From Sulfurimonas autotrophica (GTDB lineage Bacteria; Campylobacterota; Campylobacteria; Campylobacterales; Sulfurimonadaceae): 13,356 nt of DNA. The stretch is taken from positions 1 to 13,356 of the forward strand of contig DQUE01000122.1 in NCBI GenBank assembly GCA_015662405.1. Reading direction: 5' to 3'. The notes beneath the pieces were generated by a model. That model was given only the letters and a program-made list of their open reading frames with translations, did not search any database and had not been told where the DNA came from. The translations under genes were made by a program, and so were the position numbers. This document shows, piece after piece, positions 1-6,377 of the stretch; position 1 is the stretch's first letter, and every line of letters starts with the position of its first letter.

Positions 1-111
1 ATACAGATCTTGTGCTGTGTATAAAAACAACATATTTATAAAAATAACACCTAAAAGTGCAACAGTTCCAAAAGAGTGGATACGTAATCCCATGCTATAC
101 ATTTCATTCAT
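1..111 (-). CDS. Unidentified membrane protein, N-terminal fragment (gene continues off the left edge)
   Basis: The reverse strand is open from an ATG at 111 to the window edge, giving 37 residues that begin MNEMYSMGLRIHSF. A hydrophobic stretch at about residues 15-31 looks like a first transmembrane helix, with positively charged R10 and H12 before it, so the N-terminus is probably cytoplasmic. The rest of the gene lies outside the window and no family can be named. Methionines at residues 4 and 7 are alternative starts. No Shine-Dalgarno sequence precedes any of them. A perfect TATAAT on this strand ends six bases before the first ATG, so the message is probably leaderless or nearly so. 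It is divergent from moeA. Confidence 0.6.
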   Translation of the reverse strand, partial: MNEMYSMGLRIHSFGTVALLGVIFINMLFLYTAQDLY

Positions 112-117
112 AGCAAA

Positions 118-130
118 ATTATACTATAAT
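118..130. promoter_or_regulatory. Bidirectional promoter core between the membrane protein gene and moeA
   Basis: The 13 bases ATTATACTATAAT form a perfect palindrome around C124. On the plus strand TATAAT occupies 125-130, which would start transcription near 137 and leave a leader of about 22 bases with an AGAGGA ribosome site at 144-149 for moeA. On the minus strand the mirror TATAAT occupies 123-118, which would start transcription at about 111-112, on the ATG of the leftward gene. No clear -35 is seen for either direction, which is usual in Campylobacterota. The two promoters overlap, so RNA polymerase probably cannot use both at once. Confidence 0.55.
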
Positions 131-158
131 TTACCCCAAAAAAAGAGGATCACTTACC

Positions 159-1376
159 ATGGCAGTTAGCATCGAAAAGGCACTTGAGCTCATCTATACA
201 AACATAACAGCAAAATCTCTTAAAATTCTCCCTATTGAAGAGGCTTTGGGATATATTCTAGCTCAGGATATTATTGCAACACACAACCTACCTCCTTTTG
301 ACAACTCAGCAATGGATGGTTATGCTGTAAAAATAGAAGACTCCAACAAATGTGTTGAGGTTACATGTAGCATTTTTGCCGGAGATGACTTTAAAGGGAA
401 GCTAAAGCACGAGCAAGCAATAAAAATAATGACAGGTGCAAAAATTCCATTAGGTACACAGTGTATTGTACCTATTGAAGATGTTACAGAGTGTAACAAA
501 GGTGTAAAACTGCCTGATAATCTTACAATCTCCAAACATATCCGTCTTAGTGGTGAAGATATAAAAAAAGATACGCTTCTATTATCAAAAGGCGATAAGA
601 TAGATGCACATCAAATCACACTCTTAGCGTCACAAGGAATTAGCCATGTGCAAGTCTATAAAAAACCGCGTGTAGCACTTTTTGCTTCTGGAAATGAGCT
701 GAAGATGCACTTTGAAAATGTAACTGATTACCAACTCTACAATACAAATACACCCACTTTACTCGCACGAGCAAAAGAGCTTGGTTGTGAAGTTGAGTTC
801 ATAGGCACAGCCGTTGATACCTTGAAGGATTTGCGTTTACATGTAAAGAGTGCCCTTGATTGTGACATTATCATAACATCAGGAGGTGTGAGTGTTGGTG
901 ATGCGGATTTTACAAAGGAGGCTTTTGGTGCTTTTGGATATGAAATTCTTTTTGACAAAGTAGCCATAAAACCAGGAAAGCCAACAACTTTTGGAAAAAT
1001 AGGAGAGAAGGTTATTTTAAATCTACCTGGCAATCCACTCGCAGCTGCACTCAACTTTGAACTCTTTGGAAGAAGTATTATTTATGCGATGAGTGGACAA
1101 AAAAAGCGATATATCAACCCTATTACTGCTAAGATGAAAGATGATATCACGCTACGCTTAGGGAGAAGAACTGTTATCCCTGGCTATTTTGATGGTGAGT
1201 ATTTCACAGCTTGTAAACACTATGCACCAGGCATGATCTCTCCTTTAGCAGAGGCAAACAGTTTTATCATCACTGATGAAAATTGTGCAAAAATTCCAAA
1301 AAACTCCCTTGTTAAAACAATTAGCACAAAATTTAACTTCTGCAGTGCACAGTTTATTCCACTGAGTTCTATCTAA
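159..1376 (+). CDS. moeA: Molybdopterin molybdenumtransferase MoeA
   Basis: MoeA carries out the last step of molybdenum cofactor synthesis, inserting molybdate into adenylylated molybdopterin in the cytoplasm. The 405-residue length is normal for the family. Family motifs appear in order: MDGYAV at 52-57, MTGAKIP at 91-97, SGED at 131-134, the MoCF-biosynthesis (MogA-like) domain with SGGVSVGDAD at 241-250, KPGKPT at 271-276 and LPGNP at 289-293, then the small C-terminal domain IV. The ATG at 159 is preceded by AGAGGA at 144-149 and fits the family N-terminus. The TAA at 1374-1376 overlaps the TAG of the convergent queD, so the two messages are antisense at their 3' ends. No hairpin with a T-run was found to end this gene. 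The partner moaA is at 2710-3675 on the opposite strand. Cofactor users are not in the window. Confidence 0.95.
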   Translation: MAVSIEKALELIYTNITAKSLKILPIEEALGYILAQDIIATHNLPPFDNSAMDGYAVKIEDSNKCVEVTCSIFAGDDFKGKLKHEQAIKIMTGAKIPLGTQCIVPIEDVTECNKGVKLPDNLTISKHIRLSGEDIKKDTLLLSKGDKIDAHQITLLASQGISHVQVYKKPRVALFASGNELKMHFENVTDYQLYNTNTPTLLARAKELGCEVEFIGTAVDTLKDLRLHVKSALDCDIIITSGGVSVGDADFTKEAFGAFGYEILFDKVAIKPGKPTTFGKIGEKVILNLPGNPLAAALNFELFGRSIIYAMSGQKKRYINPITAKMKDDITLRLGRRTVIPGYFDGEYFTACKHYAPGMISPLAEANSFIITDENCAKIPKNSLVKTISTKFNFCSAQFIPLSSI

Positions 1377-1954
1377 ACACTGTGAGGGTTGAAAAAACTT
1401 TCTCCTCTTTTTATCTTTTCAAAGAGCTCTTTGTCTTGAAAATCCTCTAAAACTTGTGGGGAAAAAACAATCTCTTCAAGTTTTATTTCACCCATATTTT
1501 TTGAGTAGGCATCCTCCTTAAAACATTGTGCATAACCTGTGGCAGTCTCATGCACTATAACAGAGTGCATTATCACCTCTTTTTCTCCATTTCTTGTTGA
1601 TGTCAGTGAGAGAAGTTTGTCTATCATAACAAAAATCACGCGTGAAAACTGCTCAGCTGAAGGCGATACTGGAAGTTCTACCCAACGTGCGGAGTGTTTT
1701 TTCATATCCTGAATAAATGCAGGATTATCATCTCGCCACAGGGCAATTGCATGATCAAAACTCTCAACCAAATCTTTCATGTTTTGTTTCATTAATCCAA
1801 AGTCATAAACCATCTGCCCATTATCTAAAAAGTTGGATGCAAACAGCAATTCAACTCTATAGGAGTGCCCGTGAATGGAGCTTCTACATTTCACAGTAGA
1901 GCACCCCCGTACAATATGTGCATTTTCAAATTTAAATAGTTTTCTTATTATCAT
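1373..1954 (-). CDS. queD: 6-carboxytetrahydropterin synthase QueD (6-pyruvoyltetrahydropterin synthase family)
   Basis: QueD converts 7,8-dihydroneopterin triphosphate to 6-carboxy-tetrahydropterin, the second step of preQ0/queuosine synthesis, and the next enzyme, QueE, is encoded just upstream. Zinc ligands are H13 (in FENAH) and H28 and H30 (in IHGHSY). C23 is the likely catalytic cysteine, D67-H68 in ESFDHA forms the charge relay, and E136 in VHETATG binds the pterin. At 193 residues it is much longer than E. coli QueD (about 120); the last 45-50 residues, after the HETATGYAQ motif, form an extension, and there is extra sequence between the core motifs. C23 lies five residues before H28, against four in E. 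coli. The start abuts queE (TAG-ATG) and is led by AAAGGAG at 1966-1960, inside queE. The assignment rests on the active site plus the queE neighbour; a biopterin synthase is less likely. Confidence 0.9.
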   Translation of the reverse strand: MIIRKLFKFENAHIVRGCSTVKCRSSIHGHSYRVELLFASNFLDNGQMVYDFGLMKQNMKDLVESFDHAIALWRDDNPAFIQDMKKHSARWVELPVSPSAEQFSRVIFVMIDKLLSLTSTRNGEKEVIMHSVIVHETATGYAQCFKEDAYSKNMGEIKLEEIVFSPQVLEDFQDKELFEKIKRGESFFNPHSV

Positions 1955-2713
1955 CTATACTCCTTTATTAGCATCCCAGATTCGTATATGGAGCCTGTCA
2001 CTAAAGTTATACCCTTTCTCTTTACAAAATGCTATCAATGGTTCTGTATTTTTTTCAAGCTCTTTTTTACTGCTTGCTACTGGCATACAGTAGACTTTTG
2101 TCTGTGGCGAATGCATAGTCACGCTTTGAATCTCCTCTTCTAAAGCAAGGTTAATAGACTCTTTATCAATGGAGAATTTAAAAAAAGCATCCTTTGCATT
2201 TGAGGCAATATTATATATCACATCTCCACGTAAACGTTTCTCAAGAGGTTCACCCGAATTAAACAACTTCACTGACAAAGCAAATACACACTCTTTATAG
2301 ACCGGATACTCCTCAAAATCAACATCTAAAGAGCCATTTGTCTCAAAGGTTATCTGATGGCCATCTTTTACTAAAGCTTCCAAAAATTTTATAAATATTG
2401 CATCATTTGCATAAATCAGAGGCTCTCCTCCTGTTAAAACTATATCAACCGCTTTTGGCAGTTCATACAAAGAGCGTATGTGTAACAACTCCTCTGCTTT
2501 TGTTATAGGAATCCAATTTTGTATAAAATGCTCTCTGTTTACCGCATAGACAGTATCACAACCAACTACAACTACTCCATCTGCTGCTTTTTCTGCACAG
2601 CCAAAACCTTCGCAGCGCATATTGCATCCACCGAAACGGAAAAAAAGCGAAGGTGTGCCTCCATATTTACCTTCACCTTGAATGGAGTAAAAATGTTCTA
2701 CAAGATAGATCAT
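1955..2713 (-). CDS. queE: 7-carboxy-7-deazaguanine synthase QueE (radical SAM)
   Basis: QueE is a radical SAM enzyme that contracts the ring of 6-carboxy-tetrahydropterin to 7-carboxy-7-deazaguanine on the way to preQ0. The 252 residues start with the typical EHFYSIQGEGKYGG (6-19), continue with TGGEPL at 94-99 (SAM-binding) and FETNGS at 123-128. The cluster region departs from the radical SAM CX3CX2C pattern: C30 and C34 are in place, followed by C39, and then C52 in a GCDT motif at 51-54. In QueE proteins the third cluster cysteine is normally followed by Asp-Thr, so C52 is the likelier third ligand, with a 17-residue insertion after C34. The start overlaps the moaA stop as ATGA at 2713-2710. 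The stop directly abuts the queD start, so all three are co-translated. Confidence 0.9.
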   Translation of the reverse strand: MIYLVEHFYSIQGEGKYGGTPSLFFRFGGCNMRCEGFGCAEKAADGVVVVGCDTVYAVNREHFIQNWIPITKAEELLHIRSLYELPKAVDIVLTGGEPLIYANDAIFIKFLEALVKDGHQITFETNGSLDVDFEEYPVYKECVFALSVKLFNSGEPLEKRLRGDVIYNIASNAKDAFFKFSIDKESINLALEEEIQSVTMHSPQTKVYCMPVASSKKELEKNTEPLIAFCKEKGYNFSDRLHIRIWDANKGV

Positions 2714-3675
2714 CCACCTGTCTCATAAAAAGCTCTATTGGAGACTTCATCATCCTCTGTGCCCCAACGATTTTTTTCTGGTTTTGTGCGTACCACCTCT
2801 TTTAAAACTGCTGCTGCACCTTTAATGTCACCAGCTTTAATAGACTCTGCAATGCTCATCGCCTCATCAAAATATAAACACGGTATCAAATTCCCCTCAG
2901 CAGTTAATCGAATACGATTACATTTTTTACAAAAATCATCCTCATGCGGTTCAATGATCCCAAATCTATATCCATCTTTCATTCTGTAATAATGTGAAGG
3001 GGATGCACCATCAAAACCTTCATCTTCAAATGCATACTTTTGTCTAAGTATCGCTAAAATCTCTTGCGACTTAACACCTAAAACATCTGCTTTTGCAAAT
3101 CTATTTTCCATATACTCTATGAAACGAATACTCATACCACGCTCTTTAGAGTACTCTAAAACATCAATTATCTCATCAGCATTTATATTTTTCATAGGAA
3201 CCATGTTTACTTTCACTTTTAGTCCAACTTGCAAAGCCTCTTGCACACCGTCAAGTACATTTTTTAAAACATCTTTTCCTGCTATTGCCTGTGCAACTTC
3301 TGGTTTGAGTGTATCTATACTTACATTTATACGTTTGAGTCCCGCATCTTTAAGCCTTTGCGCGGCACCTTTTAATAAAAAGGCATTTGTTGTCATTGCT
3401 AAATCAATTGAAGGTTCATACTCATAAATCATTTTAATGAATTTATCCAAATCTTCACGCAACAGTGGTTCGCCACCAGTTATACGAATCTTTTTCACAC
3501 CCTCATCAATTGCAACTTTTATAAACTCAAACAGCTCTTCAAAAGTAAGTAAATTCTCTTTTGGAACCCATGAAAATGGCTTTTCAGGCATACAGTACTG
3601 GCATCTGAAATTACACCTTTCAGTTACTGATACTCGCAAATAATCAACAACTCTATCATAGCTATCAATGAGCAT
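2710..3675 (-). CDS. moaA: GTP 3',8-cyclase MoaA (radical SAM)
   Basis: MoaA catalyses the first step of molybdenum cofactor synthesis, converting GTP to 3',8-cyclo-7,8-dihydro-GTP, which MoaC then processes. The 321-residue length is typical. The N-terminal cluster motif is C21, C25, C28 (CNFRCQYC), followed by TGGEPLLRED at 67-76. The C-terminal substrate-binding cluster motif CX2CX13C is C249, C252, C266, with NRIRLTAEG between. The protein ends in Gly-Gly, the conserved MoaA tail needed for activity in known members, so the gene appears intact. The start lies inside the 3' end of the upstream RDD gene (11-base overlap) with an AAAGGA ribosome site about six bases before the ATG. The stop overlaps queE. 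The operon joins two GTP-derived cofactor pathways that both use radical SAM enzymes. Confidence 0.96.
   Translation of the reverse strand: MLIDSYDRVVDYLRVSVTERCNFRCQYCMPEKPFSWVPKENLLTFEELFEFIKVAIDEGVKKIRITGGEPLLREDLDKFIKMIYEYEPSIDLAMTTNAFLLKGAAQRLKDAGLKRINVSIDTLKPEVAQAIAGKDVLKNVLDGVQEALQVGLKVKVNMVPMKNINADEIIDVLEYSKERGMSIRFIEYMENRFAKADVLGVKSQEILAILRQKYAFEDEGFDGASPSHYYRMKDGYRFGIIEPHEDDFCKKCNRIRLTAEGNLIPCLYFDEAMSIAESIKAGDIKGAAAVLKEVVRTKPEKNRWGTEDDEVSNRAFYETGG
3145..3160. repeat. Perfect 16-bp palindrome inside moaA
   Basis: TTTAGAGTACTCTAAA is its own reverse complement. Its core GAGTACTC is the same octamer found twice in the hairpin at 4170-4194 upstream of the same operon. It lies in the second half of moaA, in codons around residue 175. 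It may be chance in AT-rich DNA or a secondary binding site for a regulator of the operon. Confidence 0.4.
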
Positions 3676-4132
3676 TTTTTTCCTTTATTTCAAGAGTTTT
3701 ACAGAGTATATCATGCAAAGCTTTTTTATCTTTTCTGTATAAAGGGAGAATTAATCCTATAAGTATAGTAGCGGAAAATAAAAAAGCAATAAAGCGACAA
3801 AACGCACGAAAAAAACTTATATTTTTTAAGGTTTTTGCATCTACTACTTTTATTTCATAGGCTTTTTTACCAGGAGTCTCTCCAAGCTTACTAATAAAGA
3901 GTGCATAAATAACTCCATAAAGCACTACACCCATCAAAGGAGCAATTTGTGAGGAGAGAAAATCCTCTTTTCCATCCATAACCACATAAGCAATGAGATA
4001 TAAAATAGGAGCATATATCATAAACAAATCTGTAATGAGTGCTTTTATTTTATCAGGATATGAGGCATATATAACTGTAGGGGCTTTTTCTTTTTTGTGC
4101 TGTTGCTTTTTTTTTACATCTCTAAATCTCAT
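3665..4132 (-). CDS. RDD-family membrane protein
   Basis: This is a 155-residue integral membrane protein of the RDD family, which has no single established biochemical role (some members are proposed ion transporters). A lysine-rich cytoplasmic N-terminus (residues 7-16) is followed by helices at about 31-52 and 63-82. The family motif GETPGKKAYEIKVVD follows at 84-98, then a third hydrophobic segment at about 110-131 and a short polar C-terminus. The ATG at 4132 is the only early methionine. No ribosome site precedes it, but an extended -10 (TGCTATAAT) ends seven bases upstream, suggesting a leaderless message. It is the first gene of the operon with moaA, queE and queD, overlapping moaA by 11 bases. 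A link to cofactor synthesis cannot be read from sequence. Codons 7-9 contain a run of nine A (T9 at 4107-4115). Confidence 0.85.
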   Translation of the reverse strand: MRFRDVKKKQQHKKEKAPTVIYASYPDKIKALITDLFMIYAPILYLIAYVVMDGKEDFLSSQIAPLMGVVLYGVIYALFISKLGETPGKKAYEIKVVDAKTLKNISFFRAFCRFIAFLFSATILIGLILPLYRKDKKALHDILCKTLEIKEKNAH

Positions 4133-4139
4133 AGAGATG

Positions 4140-4148
4140 ATTATAGCA
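4140..4148 (-). promoter_or_regulatory. Extended -10 promoter for RDD-moaA-queE-queD
   Basis: On the minus strand the bases read TGCTATAAT, a perfect extended -10 (TGN plus TATAAT), with TATAAT at 4145-4140. The expected transcription start, six to seven bases further, is at about 4132-4134, at the ATG of the RDD gene. Upstream DNA is AT-rich with no obvious -35. The GAGTACTC repeats at 4172-4192 would lie at roughly -40 to -60 from this start. Confidence 0.6.
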
Positions 4149-4157
4149 GTATTATGT

Positions 4158-4194
4158 TTAAATAAGACAAAGAGTACTCAAAAAGAGTACTCTT
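4158..4194 (-). terminator. Rho-independent terminator of the petABC operon
   Basis: A perfect 10-bp inverted repeat (AAGAGTACTC at 4170-4179, GAGTACTCTT at 4185-4194) encloses a five-base loop. In the minus-strand transcript it lies 13 bases after the petC stop. The base of the stem and following tail read CTTTGTCTTATTT, a U-rich run. The plus-strand side is followed by A-rich sequence, so it works only leftward. Each arm holds the self-complementary octamer GAGTACTC, so the element is also a direct repeat of a palindrome and could be bound by a protein. Confidence 0.7.
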
Positions 4195-4207
4195 AAAAAG
4201 GAGCACT

Positions 4208-5140
4208 TTAGTGTAAATCTCTCCAAACCTCTTTTTTCCAAAGAATTGCAAAGATTGCAAAGATTAACATGTAAATCATTACATATTTTCCAACTGTTTC
4301 ACGTTCATGACGTTTTGAGTCACCTACATCTTTAAGATGCTCAATTACTTTCTCAGCAGATTCTGCACTTACACCAACGCGTGGCATTGCAGTTCCTTTA
4401 AGATAGTTTTGAGGATTCTCTATAAAAGTTTCAATATAGTGCTCACCACGAGAACGAATATACATACTCAAATCAGGAGGCAGTGTTCCCATATATTTTG
4501 CTAAATAGTCCTGATAATCCAGTAGTTGTGTCTCAAATGCAAGCTCATCTTGTTTTTTCTTAAATTTTGGTTTTTCACCAATTTGTGTCCAGTTTCCATA
4601 ATTAACAGCATGACATCTCCCACATGCAGTCTCAAATGCCATTTTAGGTGTCAACTCCTCTTGTTTAACAGCTATAGAGCGTAAATATGCAACAATATCT
4701 GCAACCTCTTGCTCTTTATCATCTCCTGTAGCATAGTACTCTGACATTGGGTGCATTTGACCTTTTGCAGGATCAAATTTGTGCTCAACCATTAAAGCAT
4801 GTGCTGGGTTTTTAATGAGGTTTGCTAAGAACTTTTCATCAAATACAACACCTGCATTACTTAAATCAGGTGGGTTTACACCAAAAGTTGCTGCTGCAGA
4901 TACAGCGTCCATTGGAGCCTGAAAACCTGCAACTTCAATACCATGACAACCTATACATGCAGATACTAAATCTTTACCACGCGATGCATCACCTTTTTTT
5001 GTTACTGCCGGTAGATCTTTATAAGCAAATCCGTCACTCTCAAAATGTTTATGCATTTGAGAGTGTGCAAAAGGCTCAACCAAATAGTACGTTACAAGAG
5101 TAAAAAATGTTACTACAGCTAATATCAATAATTCTTTCAT
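4208..5140 (-). CDS. petC: Dihaem cytochrome c subunit of the cytochrome bc1-type complex (PetC)
   Basis: This is the c-type cytochrome that takes electrons from the Rieske protein and passes them to a soluble periplasmic cytochrome. The 310 residues begin with a membrane helix at about 4-22, an uncleaved anchor or signal. Two cytochrome c domains follow: CIGCH at 62-66 with candidate methionines M129/M132 in KGQMHPM, and CGRCH at 173-177 with M252 in TAMPRVG. A C-terminal helix at about 286-300 anchors the end. Mitochondrial-type cytochrome c1 has one haem; a two-haem subunit is the known Campylobacterota form. It is the last gene of petABC, 10 bases after petB, with AAGGGA before the ATG, and is followed by the terminator at 4158-4194. 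A strong hairpin lies inside its 5' part (5035-5065). Confidence 0.93.
   Translation of the reverse strand: MKELLILAVVTFFTLVTYYLVEPFAHSQMHKHFESDGFAYKDLPAVTKKGDASRGKDLVSACIGCHGIEVAGFQAPMDAVSAAATFGVNPPDLSNAGVVFDEKFLANLIKNPAHALMVEHKFDPAKGQMHPMSEYYATGDDKEQEVADIVAYLRSIAVKQEELTPKMAFETACGRCHAVNYGNWTQIGEKPKFKKKQDELAFETQLLDYQDYLAKYMGTLPPDLSMYIRSRGEHYIETFIENPQNYLKGTAMPRVGVSAESAEKVIEHLKDVGDSKRHERETVGKYVMIYMLIFAIFAILWKKEVWRDLH
5035..5065. repeat. Long inverted repeat (hairpin) inside the 5' part of petC
   Basis: CACTCTCAAAATG at 5035-5047 pairs with CATTTGAGAGTG at 5054-5065, forming 12 base pairs with a single bulged base and a six-base loop. It covers petC codons 26-35, just after the first membrane helix and before the first haem domain. 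In the petC message it lies 75-105 bases after the start codon. It has no T-run and is not a terminator. It may be an RNA processing or translation-slowing element, or a coincidence. Confidence 0.45.
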
Positions 5141-5150
5141 TTTTTATCCC

Positions 5151-6365
5151 TTATACTTTTTTTTCAAATTTTGTAATAAATGGAAGCACTATCCATAAAC
5201 CAATAAAGAGTAGTGCCGCATACAAGCCAATAGTACTAAAAATACCTTCAGGTGGAAGTTTTCCCATACCTGTAAGTATAATCATATCAATAAGCATCGC
5301 CCAAAACCAGTATTTAAACAGACCTCTACGTGATGCAGGAACTGCATTTGGACTTCTGTCTAAAAACGGTAACAAGAAAAAGATTACCTGTGCAAAAGCA
5401 AATGCAATCAGACCAACATTTGTAGAAAATGGACGTAAAATTTCATATGACCACAAGAAGTACCACTCTGGATAGATATGCGTAGGAGTCTTAAGACCAT
5501 CTGCTGGGTCAAAATTCACCGGATCCATTGCAAAATCATAATGATAAAATACCAAATAGAAGAAGAAGATAAGGTAAATTGACACCACCATCATATCTTT
5601 TGACATAAAATCATTTACAAATGCTATAACTTTTGACTCTTTTTTATTTCCCGCTTTATATTTTGCAGCCTCTGCTTCAAAATCAATCTCTTCACCATCT
5701 TGATTGTTTACATGTGGAATACGTAGTGCTCCAAAATGTAGTACTATTAGTCCTATAATTGCTAAAGGTATAAGCAGTACATGTAGCATAAAGAAACGGT
5801 TTAAAAATGCCTGTGCAGGAATATAGTCTCCACGAATCCATTCAACCAGACCATCAAGCTGTAATCCACCCATACTAAAAAGGTTAGTAATAACCATACC
5901 TGCCCAGTAAGACATCTGCCCCCACGGTAACATGTAACCAGAGAATGCTTCAGCTGAAAACGCAACAAAAAGGAGCATACCTGAGATCCAAATCATCTCA
6001 CGCCCCTTTTTATAAGAACCATAATAGATTCCAGTAAACATATGTATATAGATAATCAAAAAGACTACCGATGCAGCCACACCATGAATATGTCTCCATA
6101 ACCATCCATAACCAACCTCTTGCATGATAGTATAATTTACACTATCAAATGCCAAATCAACATTTGGTTGATAATACATCAATAAAAATATTCCAGAAAC
6201 AAGTAATAGTGCAAATGTGATCGCTAAGACCATTCCCATTGCCCATAAAAAGTTAATATTTTTTGGAATCCAATACTCTGTTGCCAAAACACGACGAAGT
6301 GTATCAATCGCTAAGCGTTGATTTAACCAATCATGCAGGCTTTTTGCTTTTGTAAAATGTGCCAT
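5151..6365 (-). CDS. petB: Cytochrome b of the quinol:cytochrome c oxidoreductase (PetB)
   Basis: This is the membrane core of the complex, holding both b haems and the quinol oxidation and reduction sites. The 404-residue single chain carries N- and C-terminal domains together, unlike split cytochrome b6/subunit IV. Haem ligands are H94 and H108 in helix B, and H195 and H210 in helix D. The helix D pair has 14 intervening residues, as in b6 proteins, against 13 in mitochondrial cytochrome b. The quinol-site motif PEWY is in the IYPEWYFLWSYEILRP segment of the C-terminal half. About eight hydrophobic helices are visible, with a charged hydrophilic loop after H210. The ATG is preceded by AGAGGA with short spacing and lies 12 bases after petA; petC follows after 10 bases. 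Confidence 0.96.
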   Translation of the reverse strand: MAHFTKAKSLHDWLNQRLAIDTLRRVLATEYWIPKNINFLWAMGMVLAITFALLLVSGIFLLMYYQPNVDLAFDSVNYTIMQEVGYGWLWRHIHGVAASVVFLIIYIHMFTGIYYGSYKKGREMIWISGMLLFVAFSAEAFSGYMLPWGQMSYWAGMVITNLFSMGGLQLDGLVEWIRGDYIPAQAFLNRFFMLHVLLIPLAIIGLIVLHFGALRIPHVNNQDGEEIDFEAEAAKYKAGNKKESKVIAFVNDFMSKDMMVVSIYLIFFFYLVFYHYDFAMDPVNFDPADGLKTPTHIYPEWYFLWSYEILRPFSTNVGLIAFAFAQVIFFLLPFLDRSPNAVPASRRGLFKYWFWAMLIDMIILTGMGKLPPEGIFSTIGLYAALLFIGLWIVLPFITKFEKKV

Positions 6366-6377
6366 TTTTTTCCTCTC

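Noticed and set aside
1347..1384. Inverted repeat CACAGT/ACTGTG at the moeA-queD junction as a terminator
   Set aside because: Only six pairs with a loop of about 25 bases, and no T-run follows in either direction.
5107..5475. Plus-strand open frame of 122 codons opposite petB/petC
   Set aside because: It is a shadow of the clear cytochrome b and c genes with no own ribosome site or motif.
6122..6152. Interrupted inverted repeat GCATGATAGT/ACTATC-AA-ATGC in petB
   Set aside because: Pairing is broken by a two-base bulge, it is AT-rich, and it lies mid-gene with no functional context.
6168..6182. TTGAT-N5-ATCAA resembling an FNR/CRP-type site
   Set aside because: It lies inside petB coding sequence and the spacer is five, not four, bases.
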